Assembly (NCBI GenBank): GCA_025345505.1
Contig: JANVCC010000011.1
Span: 1,243,230 to 1,307,229, forward strand
Direction: 5' to 3'
Length of the DNA: 64,000 nucleotides
Origin: Todiramphus chloris collaris
Lineage: Eukaryota > Chordata > Aves > Coraciiformes > Alcedinidae
Shown here: positions 13,767 through 25,840 of the stretch, piece by piece
Layout of the letters: each line of letters opens with the position of its first letter
Position numbering within the stretch: the stretch's first letter is position 1
The notes under the pieces: generated by a model
The model's database searches: none
The model's input: only the letters and a program-made list of their open reading frames with translations
What the model was told of the DNA's origin: nothing
Made by a program: the position numbers and the translations under genes

Positions 13767-13812
13767 ATTTCTGTAGCCTTCTCTGGACCGGCTCCAACAG
13801 TTTCATGTCAGG
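13767..13812 (-). repeat. Short CR1 scrap
   Basis: GTAGCCTTCTCTGGACCGGC and CTCCAACAG match the antisense CR1 region seen at 13095-13120. It lies directly beyond the unidentified segment and has no counterpart at 31.8 kb. Confidence 0.5.
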
Positions 13813-16570
13813 AGAAGTGAATAGCACTATATGAAAATTTTCACCTAAACTTATTTGTAAAGTTGACTGTATTGCTCTGAACTGTTATCATGTAATGAAA
13901 CCTCATCATTAGCAAAGAGGAGTTCAGAGGTGTATGCAGAGGCATGTGAATGCTCATCCACCCGCTGAGCTGCTGGGATAACCCTGGTGTGGCCAGGCAG
14001 CCTTTCAGCCTGGCTGATGATGTGTTTGGGCTCTCTGCTAGATTTGCTCTGATTACCAGCCAGGATGAGGTGGGTGATTTCTTTGTACCTACGTGTGTCC
14101 TTTTGGTGTATATAGATAAAAACAACCTTCAGATGTTCTCATGCAGCAGGAAAAGTTGCTAAATGCATAAAGAAAATGTCATGTTTAAGATGGAGGTACA
14201 AAATATTTGTCTTTCTCCTGGCTTTTGCACAGCTGACCTCTTGTTCTGTGCCTGATGTAATGATTTTTAATACAAATGCTCAGGATAAATGAGGTCATAG
14301 GAAGTAAGTGTGCCCATGTCTTATAACCCAATAAACATCACTTTGTGATACCGAGCCAGTTTAAGAAGTTCTAACCTGAACCTGGGAATGTTATGCTCTA
14401 TGGTTTCATCTCGTCAAGCTCTAATGCATCAAGACTATGGCCGAACATTAAACATGGGTTTCGTTATTTGAGTCCTTCACTGGGGAAGGGGGGAAGTTTT
14501 TCTGAGGCCAGTAGCTTCTCTGTCTTCTAAATTGCTCTTTTTTTAAATGTTGGTGGGTTTGTGGGTTTTTTTTTCGTTGTTGCTTGGTTTTGTGTGTTTT
14601 TTTGTTTTTTTTGGGGTTTTTTTTTTTGTTGCTTTTTTTGTGAAACAGTCATGGTATATGAGAGGCACTTTTATGGGCAAGGGGGGCCGTATATGTTATT
14701 TTTATAACGAGCCCACTAACCACCAAATTTTACAGGAATAGTTTACTTCTGAAAGTGACTGTTTCCCCCAGTCTGTCTTTGACAATGGTTTCCCATATCC
14801 TTGCTGTTACACCAGACTCGAATCACGAAGGCTAGTGTTTGAGACCTCTCCGGAGGGATATTGTGTTTACTCTCAGGAAGGGTTTCACGAATACAAGCAA
14901 GAGAGTCTTAGGAGGAAACGCAGCTTTTGGCTCATCTAAATGTCTCGTTCTACAGTGTGTTCTGCATGTCCTTAAACACGTACTCCTATTTCCTTATATT
15001 CTTGTGGTCTATCTCCAATAAATGCTATTGCTGTGAAACCAAAATCCAGTATTAAATGTTGCCTATTATCACATTTCAGGTTTAAAAAAAAAAAAAAAAG
15101 GAAGAAAACTACTTCATAAACATTTCCAGAATATTGCAGGTTGCTAAGCGTTAGCATCCAGGCTGCTGCTCTGAGTGATGATCAGACTTGTTTTTTTGGT
15201 GGATGCGAAGGGAAGAAGCAGCTTAATATAATTCTAAGGCAAATCAAGAAGGGAAAAGGGAATTATATCTCTTATCAGTTGAGAATGTACATTCCCTGGT
15301 CACTGCTGAATCACCCCAGTACTTAAATTTAAAGCATGAATTTCCCTTCTCTTTCAGATGGAAGTGAATTAAAATTACCCGGGTGGAGAGGAGAGGAAAA
15401 GAGATGGACTGTTTTTTGGGGGGGAAGAACCAGTGGGTGAGAAAAAGCTACCATCTGAATTTGATGTGGTTTGAGAACTCAATCAGTTAGAGCTCCATGC
15501 TGACCAAATGTGTGCAGACATGTAGAGATCAACATTTCCTGACTGCAACATTGACTGTTCTGACTTTATAGCACCTCAGTTGTCACTGTTACAGATCAAA
15601 GTAAGAGAGGAAGAAAGTATCTTGTCACTAGCAGCAGCTACCTTGTAAATGGGGAGGAAATTAGGCTAGTTTAGACAAAGCATGTTTTAAACGTAACTGG
15701 TGGTAATCATCCTTTGAAGGGACAGCGTAAAATGGCATTATTATCTTCTGTTACTGCTTTGATTTCTCCCTGTGTGCCTTATCTCTTACTGCAAAATCAA
15801 AATTGGGTGGGTTTTAATGGAGGTTTTGGTTTTTTTTTTAAGCATGCTGGGTCAGCTTGAGAAACTTTAAACGTGTGCCCAGTGGAGTAATGGAGGAGTT
15901 GGGTCTTCAAGTATGTTGATGTAACTTAATTTTCTTATTAGTTCAGTACTCTTAGAATTGCAGTGTAAACATCTGCTTTTCAAAGTGGACCTCTGAACAG
16001 CATTGAAATCCACTTAGGACAGGGGGCAGGCATTGGTGTATCAAGACAGAAGTCAGCATTTCCATAAAAATAACTGTGTATTTGAGCACTGCCTCTTCTT
16101 TGGATGAGGGCTGTCACTGCTGTGGCAGTCCTCTCTTTGCTCCTTCTTATAGCAAGATCGAGGACTTGAAGATTTGTTAATCACAGTGCTTGTTATGTTG
16201 CTTTTTTTTTTTGTCCTTTTTCTTGTCCTACTTTCCCCTGAAACTTATTTAAAAAAAAAAAAAGGTCAAACAAACCTTGGTTAGATTTACTTCCAAACTG
16301 TGGTAGATGTATACCGACAGCCTTTGAAAATTCTTTTTTATTTTTTCTTATTTAAATGTTTAGTTTTTAGATACAGTATCTAAAGAGCTAATTGATACCA
16401 CAGTGTGTTTTGCTAATGTTTCAGCTTCATGGTGTTCCAGTAAACCCACATAGCTGTTCAGAGCTAGACCAGCTAACTAGATTTAACATGTTGCTTGCCT
16501 TTGTTTTATTAAGACTGAAAATAATGTAGAATTTTATCATTTTCCCCCAAATGGTATAAACACATACAAC

Positions 16571-16638
16571 TGTTTATATAGCAGCAGGCATTATTTCACT
16601 CATCCCCCCAAGGTTGTTTATATAGCAACAGGCATTAT
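16571..16638. repeat. 24-bp imperfect direct repeat, period 44
   Basis: TGTTTATATAGCAGCAGGCA then TTAT at 16571-16594 is repeated at 16615-16638 with one change (GCAGCAGG to GCAACAGG), separated by 20 bp. It is a local tandem duplication of 44 bp, partly diverged. Confidence 0.7.
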
Positions 16639-17452
16639 AACAACACTTTCTGTTTTCATTATTGCAGTGCTTAGTCATCTGAATCCCAGCCAGTGCTCCT
16701 TCATACTCTGAAAAATCATCCAAGATCTTGTAAAACAATTAACTATGTCGTTTTATTAAAACTTGCATTTTATATTTCTGTCCCAGTGTTCTGACATCCT
16801 CTGAAAACCTTATGTAAATGCTTGGCTTCCAACCAGCACTGTGAACTTGATTGAAAGAACACTTCTGCTTCTATTTTTGTTTGTGGATTTTCACATTTGT
16901 GGAGCAGATGTGTCCTTTTAAATGCCTGATGCTATCAAGAAAACCTCCTTATTGAACTGAAAATGATTCAGAATTGCTCTTGACTGCTTTAACAGAACGT
17001 GAGCTTGCATAGTGTACTAGTGGGTTGGGTTCACCTCTTGTATAGATACAGTCAGTGCTGGAACATCAAGGAGCAGTTGCCTGCAGTGGAAATTAAAGGG
17101 AGTGCAAAATGCTGGAGATTTTGGTATAGACTTGAGTATTATGTGTAACATGTACTGAAGTGGCTGGTGTTTTGAAGTTGATTAGCAGTTGATTAGTTGA
17201 TAGTCTGAGCCATAAGACTGCTTCCACGTGTCTTAGAATGAGATTAATGTGGCTGGGGAAATAGTCTGGGAAATGATGCATGGATGAGTTCAGAATTGGA
17301 GTCATTCTGTACTCCCAAAAAAAGGATATTCCAGGTTAGGTACTCTGGTTTCCAGATGTAAGTAAATGTATGTGCTTGTGTAGGATGAGTCATTAAATAC
17401 TCTTACAGGAATTAGTATAGGAAATGGGCTGTTCTTCTTTGCATGTAAATGC

Positions 17453-18120
17453 AGGATCACAGAATGGCAGGCGTTCTTGGAAGGGACCTCAGGAGATTGT
17501 CATCCAACTCCCCTGCTGAAGCAGGGTCACCCAGAGCAGGTTGCCCAGGATCATATCCGAATGAGTTTGTGTATCTCCAGAAAAGGAGATTCCACAACCT
17601 CTCTGGACGGCCTGATCTACAGCTCTGGCACTCTTACAGGAAAGAAGTTTTTCCTTATGTTCAGGTAGAATCTCCTGGGTTCCAATTTGCCCCTTGTCCT
17701 GTCACTGGGCACCACTGACGAGAGTGGGGAAAGACCTACTCCTCTTGATCCCCACATTTTAGGCAGTGAGAACAGTGAGAAGCCTTGAGACCGATTCCCT
17801 CTCAGGCTTCTCCAGGCTAAACAGTCCCAGGTCTCTCAGCCTTTTCTCATAAGAGATGTTCCAGTCCCTTAATCATCCTTGTAGCCCTCTGTTAGAGATT
17901 CTCTAGTATTTCCCTGTCTCTCTTGAAGTGGGGAGACCAGAACTGGACACTCCTGGTGTGGCCTTACCAGGGCAGAATAGAGGGGGTGGTGAACCTCCCT
18001 CAGCATGCTGCTCACAGTCTTCTTCATGCATCCCAGGATACCATTGGCCTTCTTGGCCACAAGGGCACGTTTCTGGATCTTGGTGAACTTGGTGTCCAGG
18101 ATATTATTATCTTTCTTAGA
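17453..18120 (-). mobile_element. CR1 LINE, about 670 bp
   Basis: It starts with ATCACAGAATGGCAGGCG and has CCCCTGCTGAAGCAGGGTCA, GATTCCACAACCTCTCTGG, CCTGTCACTGGGCACCACTG and the coding-proximal block ATTGGCCTTCTTGGCCACAA. This is a different subfamily from the CR1s at 7.8 and 12.7 kb. Confidence 0.9.
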
Positions 18121-21100
18121 AGACAGCCCCTTAGTAGCAAAAGCCCAAATTTTTTATCTTGGGTGCAATCTGCTACTACTCAGAAACAGAAAAATAGCTA
18201 AATGGTTTCTTCTTAAGACAGCCTATTTGAAGAACTTCCATAGTTCTAACACTTCTTACCTCTTACTTTTGAAGAGAGTAACTGAACCTGTGCAGGTTTG
18301 TATTATCACATACATTATCTACATCAGCTATTTGTTAATGTATTTGCATGTAATATACACATGCCATGATTTGGTGAATGTTTTATTATGGAATTGTTAT
18401 CTTTAGGAAGGTGGGAGCCTTTTACATTGCCTGATGTGATTTTAATTAAGTATACTTGTCTGCTTGGCAAAATAAACTGGAAGGTGCTTGAATAGCAGGA
18501 GTGGTTTAGAGATGCTCAGGGTGTGGAGCTGACTCACTGCTGAAGGATGACAACTTCCTTCCAGTAGAAGTTCAAACTGTTGCAGAGAAGGCTATGCAGG
18601 TAGAAACTGAAGTGACTGAATATATTTATTTATTTATTTCCCCCTGAGGAGTATAAACCAGTTGTGCCTATCTTGTGATGAGTTAACTTTGTTTGTCCTG
18701 CCCCATATTCAGCTAATACTGTGGTTCTGTTAGCTAGAACAATTTTCTTAGTCTTTGATGGAAATCAAGTCATTAAACACTTTATTAGAAAGCTAATACA
18801 AGTTTGAAGAATACATCTGCCTTTCAGTCTGAGAACCACTGTTTAAAATGCACATTATTTCATCATTTATGGTTTTCTGTGATGTTGAAATAAATAGCAA
18901 GTATAATATTAACTATCTATTATTATGATAGGCTGGTCTTCTAGAGTTACAGTGGGTCTTAATATAACTTTAATATCTTCTTTCTTCAGTTTTGCCTGTG
19001 CAGGTACTTCCTAAAATTGTCTTAGGACAAACGAAACCCTCCAGTTTTACAAAAGCAGTCTACTAACAGCTTTAAATACTGTCTGTCCTCTTCTCAAAGT
19101 CTTTTCATAGAACTGAAACTCCAAAGTTTATCACAGTGCATTTGCAGTGTCAGAGGTTTGGGATAGAAGTTTTCCGAGGACGGAATCAAATTGGATGAAT
19201 CTAGAGTTGTTTTCGAAAATCTTGTAGAAAAATGCATTTGTGCTTTTTTTAAAGTTACACTTGACTAGCTACTTCTTTAGATCACTAACTGAGTAACTTG
19301 GAATGGTATCAGTTTACTGTCCTTTGTTACTTTGGCTTTTAGGTTAAGCATTGAAATGAGATGAGTAAAAGTAACGAATCTGCGTAACATAAAGAAATTG
19401 CACACTGAGATTTACTTTTTTTCTTCTTAAATATCAGTGCCCTTCTTCTGTCTTGAACTATTCATAAAATACGATGTATCTCATCTGCTACATCTTGTTT
19501 CTGTGGAGTAAGTGTTGCTAGTAACTGGCATGACAGCAGAGTCGACTCCTGGCCGAAGTGCCTGATATCTTTACCTTATTTTTTTCCCCAGTTCATGTTT
19601 ACTATGTGGTTTTGTTCAATCTAGTAACATTTCACACAGCATTTGGGAAAACAAAGCTGTATATACGAGCTAAATATTAGTAAGGAAATGGCAATTAATG
19701 TTTTATGCCTTGAACACCATTAATGATTTATTCAGTGTCCCATGGAGAATACATGGTCGTAAATGTGAACACAAATCTTGGACACTTGTTCACTCAAATG
19801 AAAGGCACGTTTTCTTTGGATGGCCAGGTCTGTAATATCCTGAAGGAACAATCAAATCTTTAAATAAAATGCTGCTTTTGCAAGTGATACTCGGTTCCTT
19901 TGGAAACTTTGTGTGGGGTGGGTAGAGTTGGGTGATATTTAATAGCAACAATTGAAATGCAAACTCTGGTTTTAAGGAGAATTAAGACAGCACACAGTCA
20001 CTTTTTTCTGCTTTTATGTTCTGAACCTTTTAACTCATGAGCAAAGCACCTGTTCTCTCACTACATTTTTCTCTATTTGAAATTGATTTTGGGTACTTCT
20101 GTGAATCCTACTGTAAAAGATCACAGGTGATGGATATTGCTGTTGTTCAGTGTCCTGCTATTAATTGAATGAGGTGGAGTAACTGTCCCTGTATTTGTGT
20201 TGTTGACTGTTAAAAAAAAATACTAAACTTAAGGAAAGGGGTATGAGGAATGCTTTGATATAGGGAGGGAAAAACAGTCCTTACTATAATGCAACATTGA
20301 CAGAGGGTAAGAGTAGGAGGAAGAGGGGTTCTGCTCTTGTGAGTAAAATAGAAATATCTTTCTCCTTCCCCCCCTGCCCCATGCTTCTGTATGTTATGTG
20401 CTCTACGTGTAGTGGGTTCTATCACTCATCAGACATAGAGACTTTTTTTTTTGGGGGTATGTGAGGCTACTAGACACCACTGAAAGGTAGGAGATAACCT
20501 TGTTGCCTTAACAAGGAGGTAATTTTGGAAACAAACTAAAACCTGGAAAGTAACTCATGGCTCTGATGCTTCAACTGATTTGAAAATACTTTTTTTTTTC
20601 TGTCACTAGAAAGCAGATGAGTTTTTCAGCAGCTTCTGGGTTTACTCATAAGTGTGTTTCACAAATATGCCATCATCAGCTTGTATTGATACAGACATGA
20701 GGCAGTATTGCTTTGGGTTTAAGCTATTACAAAGCTAAAATAGAATGCAGTTTATGAAGTTAAATCATATTTGTTTCCAGGGGTTTCACAAAGTTTACAT
20801 CCTTGCTGTACTTACTATGCATCTCTACTACTTGCAATATGGAAATGTGTTTTAGCAGAAACAGTGCTTTTGCTCGTGTTTTGATAGAAATCACATGCAT
20901 TCCTCTGATCTTGGCTGCTGGAAATAGCGAGATCCCTTAATCCAATTCTTTTCATGCTCTGAAACCTTAGAATTTAAGGATGACTGTAAAAAGGGGTATT
21001 CTATGAACATTTGATTGTAGTAGGAGGATCAAATGCAATGTTTTTGATTTTGTGGGATTTTTTTTTCTTTTATATTTCTTTTGCCCCAGGCTAGTTCTTT

Positions 21101-22225
21101 GGTTAACCAAATCCACTGTAATCCCATCAGGAGAATGTGGTGATAGTTTAGTAATTTATATTGTATGGTTTTCTTAATCCAGGTTCTGTCATTGTAGCAG
21201 AAAATATGAATCCAAGCCCACCATATGATTTGTCTGTGTCCATATGGAAATAATAAGCTGTGTAATAAATGGCCTCCTGTTGTACAATGCAGTACGGAGG
21301 ATGATTTTCTTCCAAAGCAATTTTTCTTTCTAAAATTCAGACAAGCATAGAAATCATTCCCAATTTCAAGAGTCTTTTTCTGTGAAAAACCAATTGGCCC
21401 GTTGTTTGGGAGAAATCAGAAATCTTTCTAACATGGAGAACGTTTGCCTACACCTTACTGAGATGAGTTAGGGAAACAGGTGTGCAATTCTAAAACCCCA
21501 ATTTGACTTGGAGTGGGATTGTTCCCTGTTTCAGCAAGTAGCTCTCTCAGTATCACATTTGTGAAGTTACTGGATGTGTATTTTGGAGGCCAGCTCTGAC
21601 TTCTAGAGGGTGTTACCATGTGCTGAGAACTACATGTTAAGATGATACTCCTCCATTCCTGTGGTCTTAATGATAGTGGAATTTACAAATTTTGTGTGTG
21701 TGTGGTTTTTGTTGTTGTTTGTTTGCTTGCTTTTTGGTTTGGGTTTGTTTGGGGGTTTTTTTTGTGTGTAGTTTTTGGGGTTTTAACCACACATGAATTT
21801 CCCTGCAAAGTTTCCCTGAAGTTTTGAGATTCAAACTTGACAGAAGGACAGACTTTTTTCCCCTTCTCTGTGCCATTTTCTTCAGAGATATTTTTAGTTC
21901 GGGGACTTCTTAAATAGGTAGTTTACAATTGCCAGCAGTGACAGATAGATCACGTGTACTTCATGTGATAATCTAGGTTAAAAGCAAGTTGCAGTTTGCA
22001 CGGAGTTGGTGTATTGAATTATTTCATTTATGTTGGCACTCTCATAGGAGTTAAGACTTGGATTAACATAAATGTTTGAAGCCTTTCTCTTAGTTACACA
22101 CCATTTTATTTAAATTCAGGGTTTATTTATATGAATATATCATCAGTTGAAATGTTGATGTAAACAGTATACAGAACACAGAATTAGCTGATTTTGTGAC
22201 AATATGGCTTTTTACTTGTTGATAG

Positions 22226-22318
22226 TAATAATAATGTATATTTTAATATACATTATTGTTATTTAATATGCATTATTATATTCAATATACATTATTCTTG
22301 TAATAATAACAACTATAA
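22226..22318. repeat. AT-rich palindrome in UVRAG intron
   Basis: A perfect inverted repeat has 13-bp arms at 22230-22242 and 22245-22257 around a 2-bp centre. After one mismatch it extends by about four bases on each side. The arm motif ATACATTATT or ATGCATTATT recurs at about 22268 and 22285, making a small array able to form a hairpin or cruciform. It lies about 500 bp upstream of the 92-nt exon. Confidence 0.75.
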
Positions 22319-22742
22319 TACTGTAATAATTCCACTACCGATTCCAGCATACATTGATACACTTGGATGACACTTACACACAAATATATGTTTTGAATTC
22401 GTAACTGTAGAATGTTGACATTTGGCCTTTTCACTTAATGGCTGTATTTTCATTAAGCTGTGAGGCTGCTCTCCTATTACAGATAGGAAATGGAAAAGTG
22501 TAATGAGGTTAACAGTCAGATTGACTGATTATTTTGTCCCTGTTCTTGGGTGGGTTTTGCTAATAGGAGGTTATGACTATTAAATGGAACATTTCCTTGA
22601 AGGGGAATAGATCTCTTGGAACTGCTTGATTATCCTACATTTTCTTTGAAAACCCAGTAAATTAACTGACCATAATGTTGCATTCATTGGTATCTGGGAT
22701 TTGGAAAGTGGTGGTAATTTTGTTTTCCTTCTGTTCTTGTAG

Positions 22743-22835
<93 letters not shown>

Positions 22836-22889
22836 TAAGTATTTGTATTTAAAAAGAAAGGGATGGAAAAAAAATAAGTCTCCTTCTTT

Positions 22890-23012
22890 GGAGAGATTCC
22901 AAACCTGCCTGGCTGTGATACTGTGCAATCTGCATTGAGTGACCCGGCTTTGCAGGGGGGGTTGGATGAGATGATCTCCAGAGGTCACTTCCAAGCCCCA
23001 CCATTCTGTAAG
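22890..23012 (+). mobile_element. CR1 LINE 3' tail just after an exon
   Basis: It runs from GGAGAGATTCCAAACCTGCC to the 3' signature GATGAGATGATCTCCAGAGG and TCACTTCCAAGCCCCACC, ATTCTGTAAG. It begins about 55 bp beyond the donor of the UVRAG exon ending at 22834. Confidence 0.88.
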
Positions 23013-24226
23013 GATAGGTAGCAGATGCACCTTCTGTATTATGGTAGTCCGGGAGAGTAGAAAGGTGTAACAACCTTTGGCAGACCAGGTCTTAGCCTGG
23101 TCAGTACCTGGCTTCCCATTGCTTTAAATGGGTAATTCAGGTGAGCTGCATGGGAATCTGAATTATAATGAATGCAATTTGTGTTAAGTATAATTGCCTC
23201 TAATGAAAATTGCTGTGCTTGTTGACTGCAGTTGCTAAATGTATTCCTAAATTAATAAGTAACTGAAGTTTATAGTAACTTTCTAAGGAAATCTTGAGGG
23301 CTTCTGCTCTGATTCACTCTGGAGGATCCAGACTCGCTCTCTCTGCTGTGTAGGAAATCAAAACAGACTGGCTTTGATGTTATAAGGCTAAAGTTTTTTA
23401 GGTTTATCTCACAGCAGTTTGAGTGTGAGGCTTGACCATCTCTCCTTAAACCCACTGGATAAGCTGTAGTAAACATGGGAGGCACAGTTCACTAGCAGGT
23501 GTGCTTCTGCTTGTGTTAAATGCTGTGTATTCTTTTTTTTTTATGTATGGTCTTTGAATTGCACACACTCATGTAGCCTCTTACCTTAAGCAATTATTTT
23601 GTCCTGCGGTCTCATTTTCATTGAGTGCCTGAATCCCACCTAAACACAGCATTGTGCCATTTTGGGGTTCCTAGGTTAATTATTTACTGCTCTAAAGTTG
23701 CACAGACCTTATGTGGTCCTTGTGTCATAGCTGGCCCCATACAGATGCCCTGGGTACTGTATGCCCAGTCTGCAAATACCATTCAGTCTGAGGTAATCTC
23801 ACCAGTTTTTGCTGCTTCAGTTGGTCTGAGAAATAATTTTTTTCTTGCACATATGCTAAATTGAAGTGAAATACTCTAATTGAAACTAGGTATTCCTAAT
23901 AAGGTCACCAACTACAAAGCACTAATAGCCAAAGCTTAATATTTTTGGGCTAGTGTGTGGCTTTTAGGGGAGACTCAAAACCAGGCTTTGAAGTAGTTTT
24001 TAAATTTGGTGTGAAATGGCACTAAACATGTGGTACTGACCCTTCTGTAACAGTGGATATAAAACTTTCTGGTGCTGTTCACGTGATACCTGAATTCCTT
24101 ACGTGTTACACCAGCAGAAATAACAAAGCCTTTATTGGTGTAATGCAGAGTGTTCTCTTGCCATGCTCTCTCTGCATGACAGATATAGAGGCAGGATAGC
24201 ATATGGTGGATTTTTGTAGTCATGGA

Positions 24227-24438
24227 AATCATAGAATCATAGGATGGTTTTGCATGGAAGGGACCTTAGAGGTCACATTGTTCCAGCTCTCCTGTCATGA
24301 GCAGTGACATCCTCAGCTAGACCAGGTTACTCAGAGCTCTGTCTGACCTGACTTGAACACTTCCAGGGAGGGGGCATCCACAACTTCTCTGTGTATCCTG
24401 TTCCAGTGCTTCCCCACCCTCATAGTGAAGAATTTTGT
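24227..24438 (-). mobile_element. CR1 LINE 3' end
   Basis: It starts with ATCATAGAATCATAGGATGG, with the terminal octamer repeated, and continues with AGACCAGGTTACTCAGAGCT and CACTTCCAGGGAGGGGGCAT. It is truncated after about 210 bp. Confidence 0.9.
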
Positions 24439-24888
24439 CTGATGTGAATGCAGAAAAAGTGTTACGTGATAAATAGTTTTGGATTGAAAATGAGCAGGCA
24501 GACTGCTGATACACAGCCTTCTTTTATGTATCTGTTTCTGCAACTTTTAAAAGATTTTACTATTCCAGCAGTGCTCTTACCGCTGTATTTTAGTAAAGTC
24601 CTAAAATGCTGCTAAGCTCCAAAAGTATTCCCACCCCCATCACCCCCCCTGCAATATGCAGAAGATAGGAAGAACAACACATCAGTTCTAAAGACTGTAT
24701 GTGATCACACATCCTTTTATGCAAAAAACAGAAACATCCTTCTTGTTACTGCTCCATTTGAAAATCACGAGCACGTTTCAAACAGAGTTAGTGCCTCAGA
24801 GCAGCACAGCTCAATATATCAGACATCTCGGACAAAAAATCTGCTTTAGGGGGTGAGAGTGTTGAAAATCTTATGGGACATTGTTATG

Positions 24889-25144
24889 GAATCATAGAAT
24901 TGCTTTGGCTGGAAAAGACCTGTCAGATCATCAAGTCCAACCATTAACCCAGCACTGTCAAGTCCACCACCATGTCCCTCAGCAACATATCTACCTGTCT
25001 TTTAAATTCCTTCTGGGATGAGGACTCCAGCACTTCCCTGGGCCTGCCTAATGTTCCAGGCCTGCCTAATGTCCAACTTATACCTCCCCTGGCACCACTA
25101 GAGGCTGCTTCCTCTTGTCCTGTCGCTTATTCCTTGGGAGAAGA
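24889..25144 (-). mobile_element. Outer CR1 LINE, part 1 (3' half), split by a nested CR1
   Basis: It begins with ATGGAATCATAGAATTGCTT, has ATCATCAAGTCCAACCATTA, and runs to TTCCTTGGGAGAAGA where it is interrupted. It resumes at 25659. An 18-bp tandem duplication (GGCCTGCCTAATGTTCCA, 25041-25058 and 25059-25076) lies within it. Confidence 0.88.
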
Positions 25145-25658
25145 CACTGACTGTTCTGTCTGTCATAGAAATAGGATTTCTGGCCTCCAGTGAAATAAGC
25201 ATCCTCCTTGAAAGAGTCCAGTGCAGAGCCACAAAGCTGATTAAGGGAATGGAACATCTCCCTTATGAGGAAAGGCTGAGGGAGCTGGGTCTCTTTAGCT
25301 TGGAGGAGACTGAAGGGTTACGTCATTAATGTTTATAAATATGTAAAGGGTGAGTGTCAGGAGGAGGGAGCCAGGCTCTTATCAGTGATGTCCATTGACA
25401 GGACAAGGGGCAACAGATGCAAGCTTGAACACAGGAGATTCCATGTAAACCTAAGGAGAAACTTTTTCACAATGACGCTGACAGAACACTGGAACAGGAT
25501 GCCCAGGGAGGTTGTGCAGACTCCTTCTCTGGAGACATTAAAACCCACCTGGATGCATTCCTGTGTGACCTGCTCTGGCGGGGGCGGGGGGGGGGGGGGG
25601 GGTTGGACTACATGATCTTTTGAGGTCCCTTCCAACCCCAAACATTCTGTGATTCTAT
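25145..25658 (+). mobile_element. Inner CR1 LINE inserted into the outer CR1
   Basis: It begins at about 25145 and has CAGTGCAGAGCCACAAAGCT, GGAACATCTCCCTTATGAGG and GACAAGGGGCAACAGATGCA. It ends TCCCTTCCAACCCCAAAC, ATTCTGTGATTCTATG. The 7-bp GAGAAGA stands on both sides (25138-25144 and 25659-25665) and fits a target-site duplication. A run of 17 G at 25586-25602 replaces the usual GGGGGGTTGGACTA motif. Confidence 0.88.
25586..25602 (+). repeat. Poly-G run in CR1 3' end
   Basis: Seventeen consecutive G lie at the conserved G-rich spot of CR1, preceded by GGCGGGGGC. It is probably length-variable and hard to sequence. Confidence 0.85.
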
Positions 25659-25840
25659 GAGAAGAGAGCGATCCCCACCTGGCTTCAGCTTCCTTTCAGG
25701 GAGTTGTTGAGAGCGAGGTGGTCTCCCCTGAGCCTCTTTTTCTTTAGGCTGAACAACCCCAGGTCCCTCAACCACTCACAAGACTTGTTCTCTAGACCCT
25801 TCCCCAGCTTTGTTGCCCTTCTTTGGACACACTGATGCCG
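25659..25840 (-). mobile_element. Outer CR1 LINE, part 2
   Basis: It continues the interrupted element at GAGAAGAGAGCGATCCCCAC, then GTTGAGAGCGAGGTGGTCTC, AGGCTGAACAACCCCAGGTC and CCTTCTTTGGACACACT. Joined to 24889-25144 it restores the normal order of a CR1 of this subfamily. Confidence 0.85.

Larger units (their letters stand above)
2212..22742 (+). other. UVRAG: UVRAG intron (20.5 kb)
   Basis: The intron runs from donor GTTGGT to the acceptor TTCTTGTAG ending at 22742. It holds at least six CR1 fragments in mixed orientation (about 2.8-3.6, 6.2, 7.8-8.4, 12.0-12.4, 12.7-13.5 and 17.5-18.1 kb), listed separately. It also holds T/G-rich tracts on the sense strand, short poly-A runs (5399-5416, 15084-15099, 16249-16264), a 24-bp imperfect direct repeat at 16571/16615 and an AT-rich palindrome near 22.24 kb. 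Between these I see only ordinary AT-rich sequence with no exon that fits UVRAG. The coding frame is continuous across the intron without needing one. Confidence 0.85.

Noticed and set aside
14839..15099. Possible retrocopied mRNA ending in AATAAA (15017) and 16 A (15084-15099)
   Set aside because: The A run is 60 nt from the hexamer, no coding homology is visible upstream and no flanking duplication was found. Other bare poly-A runs occur nearby.
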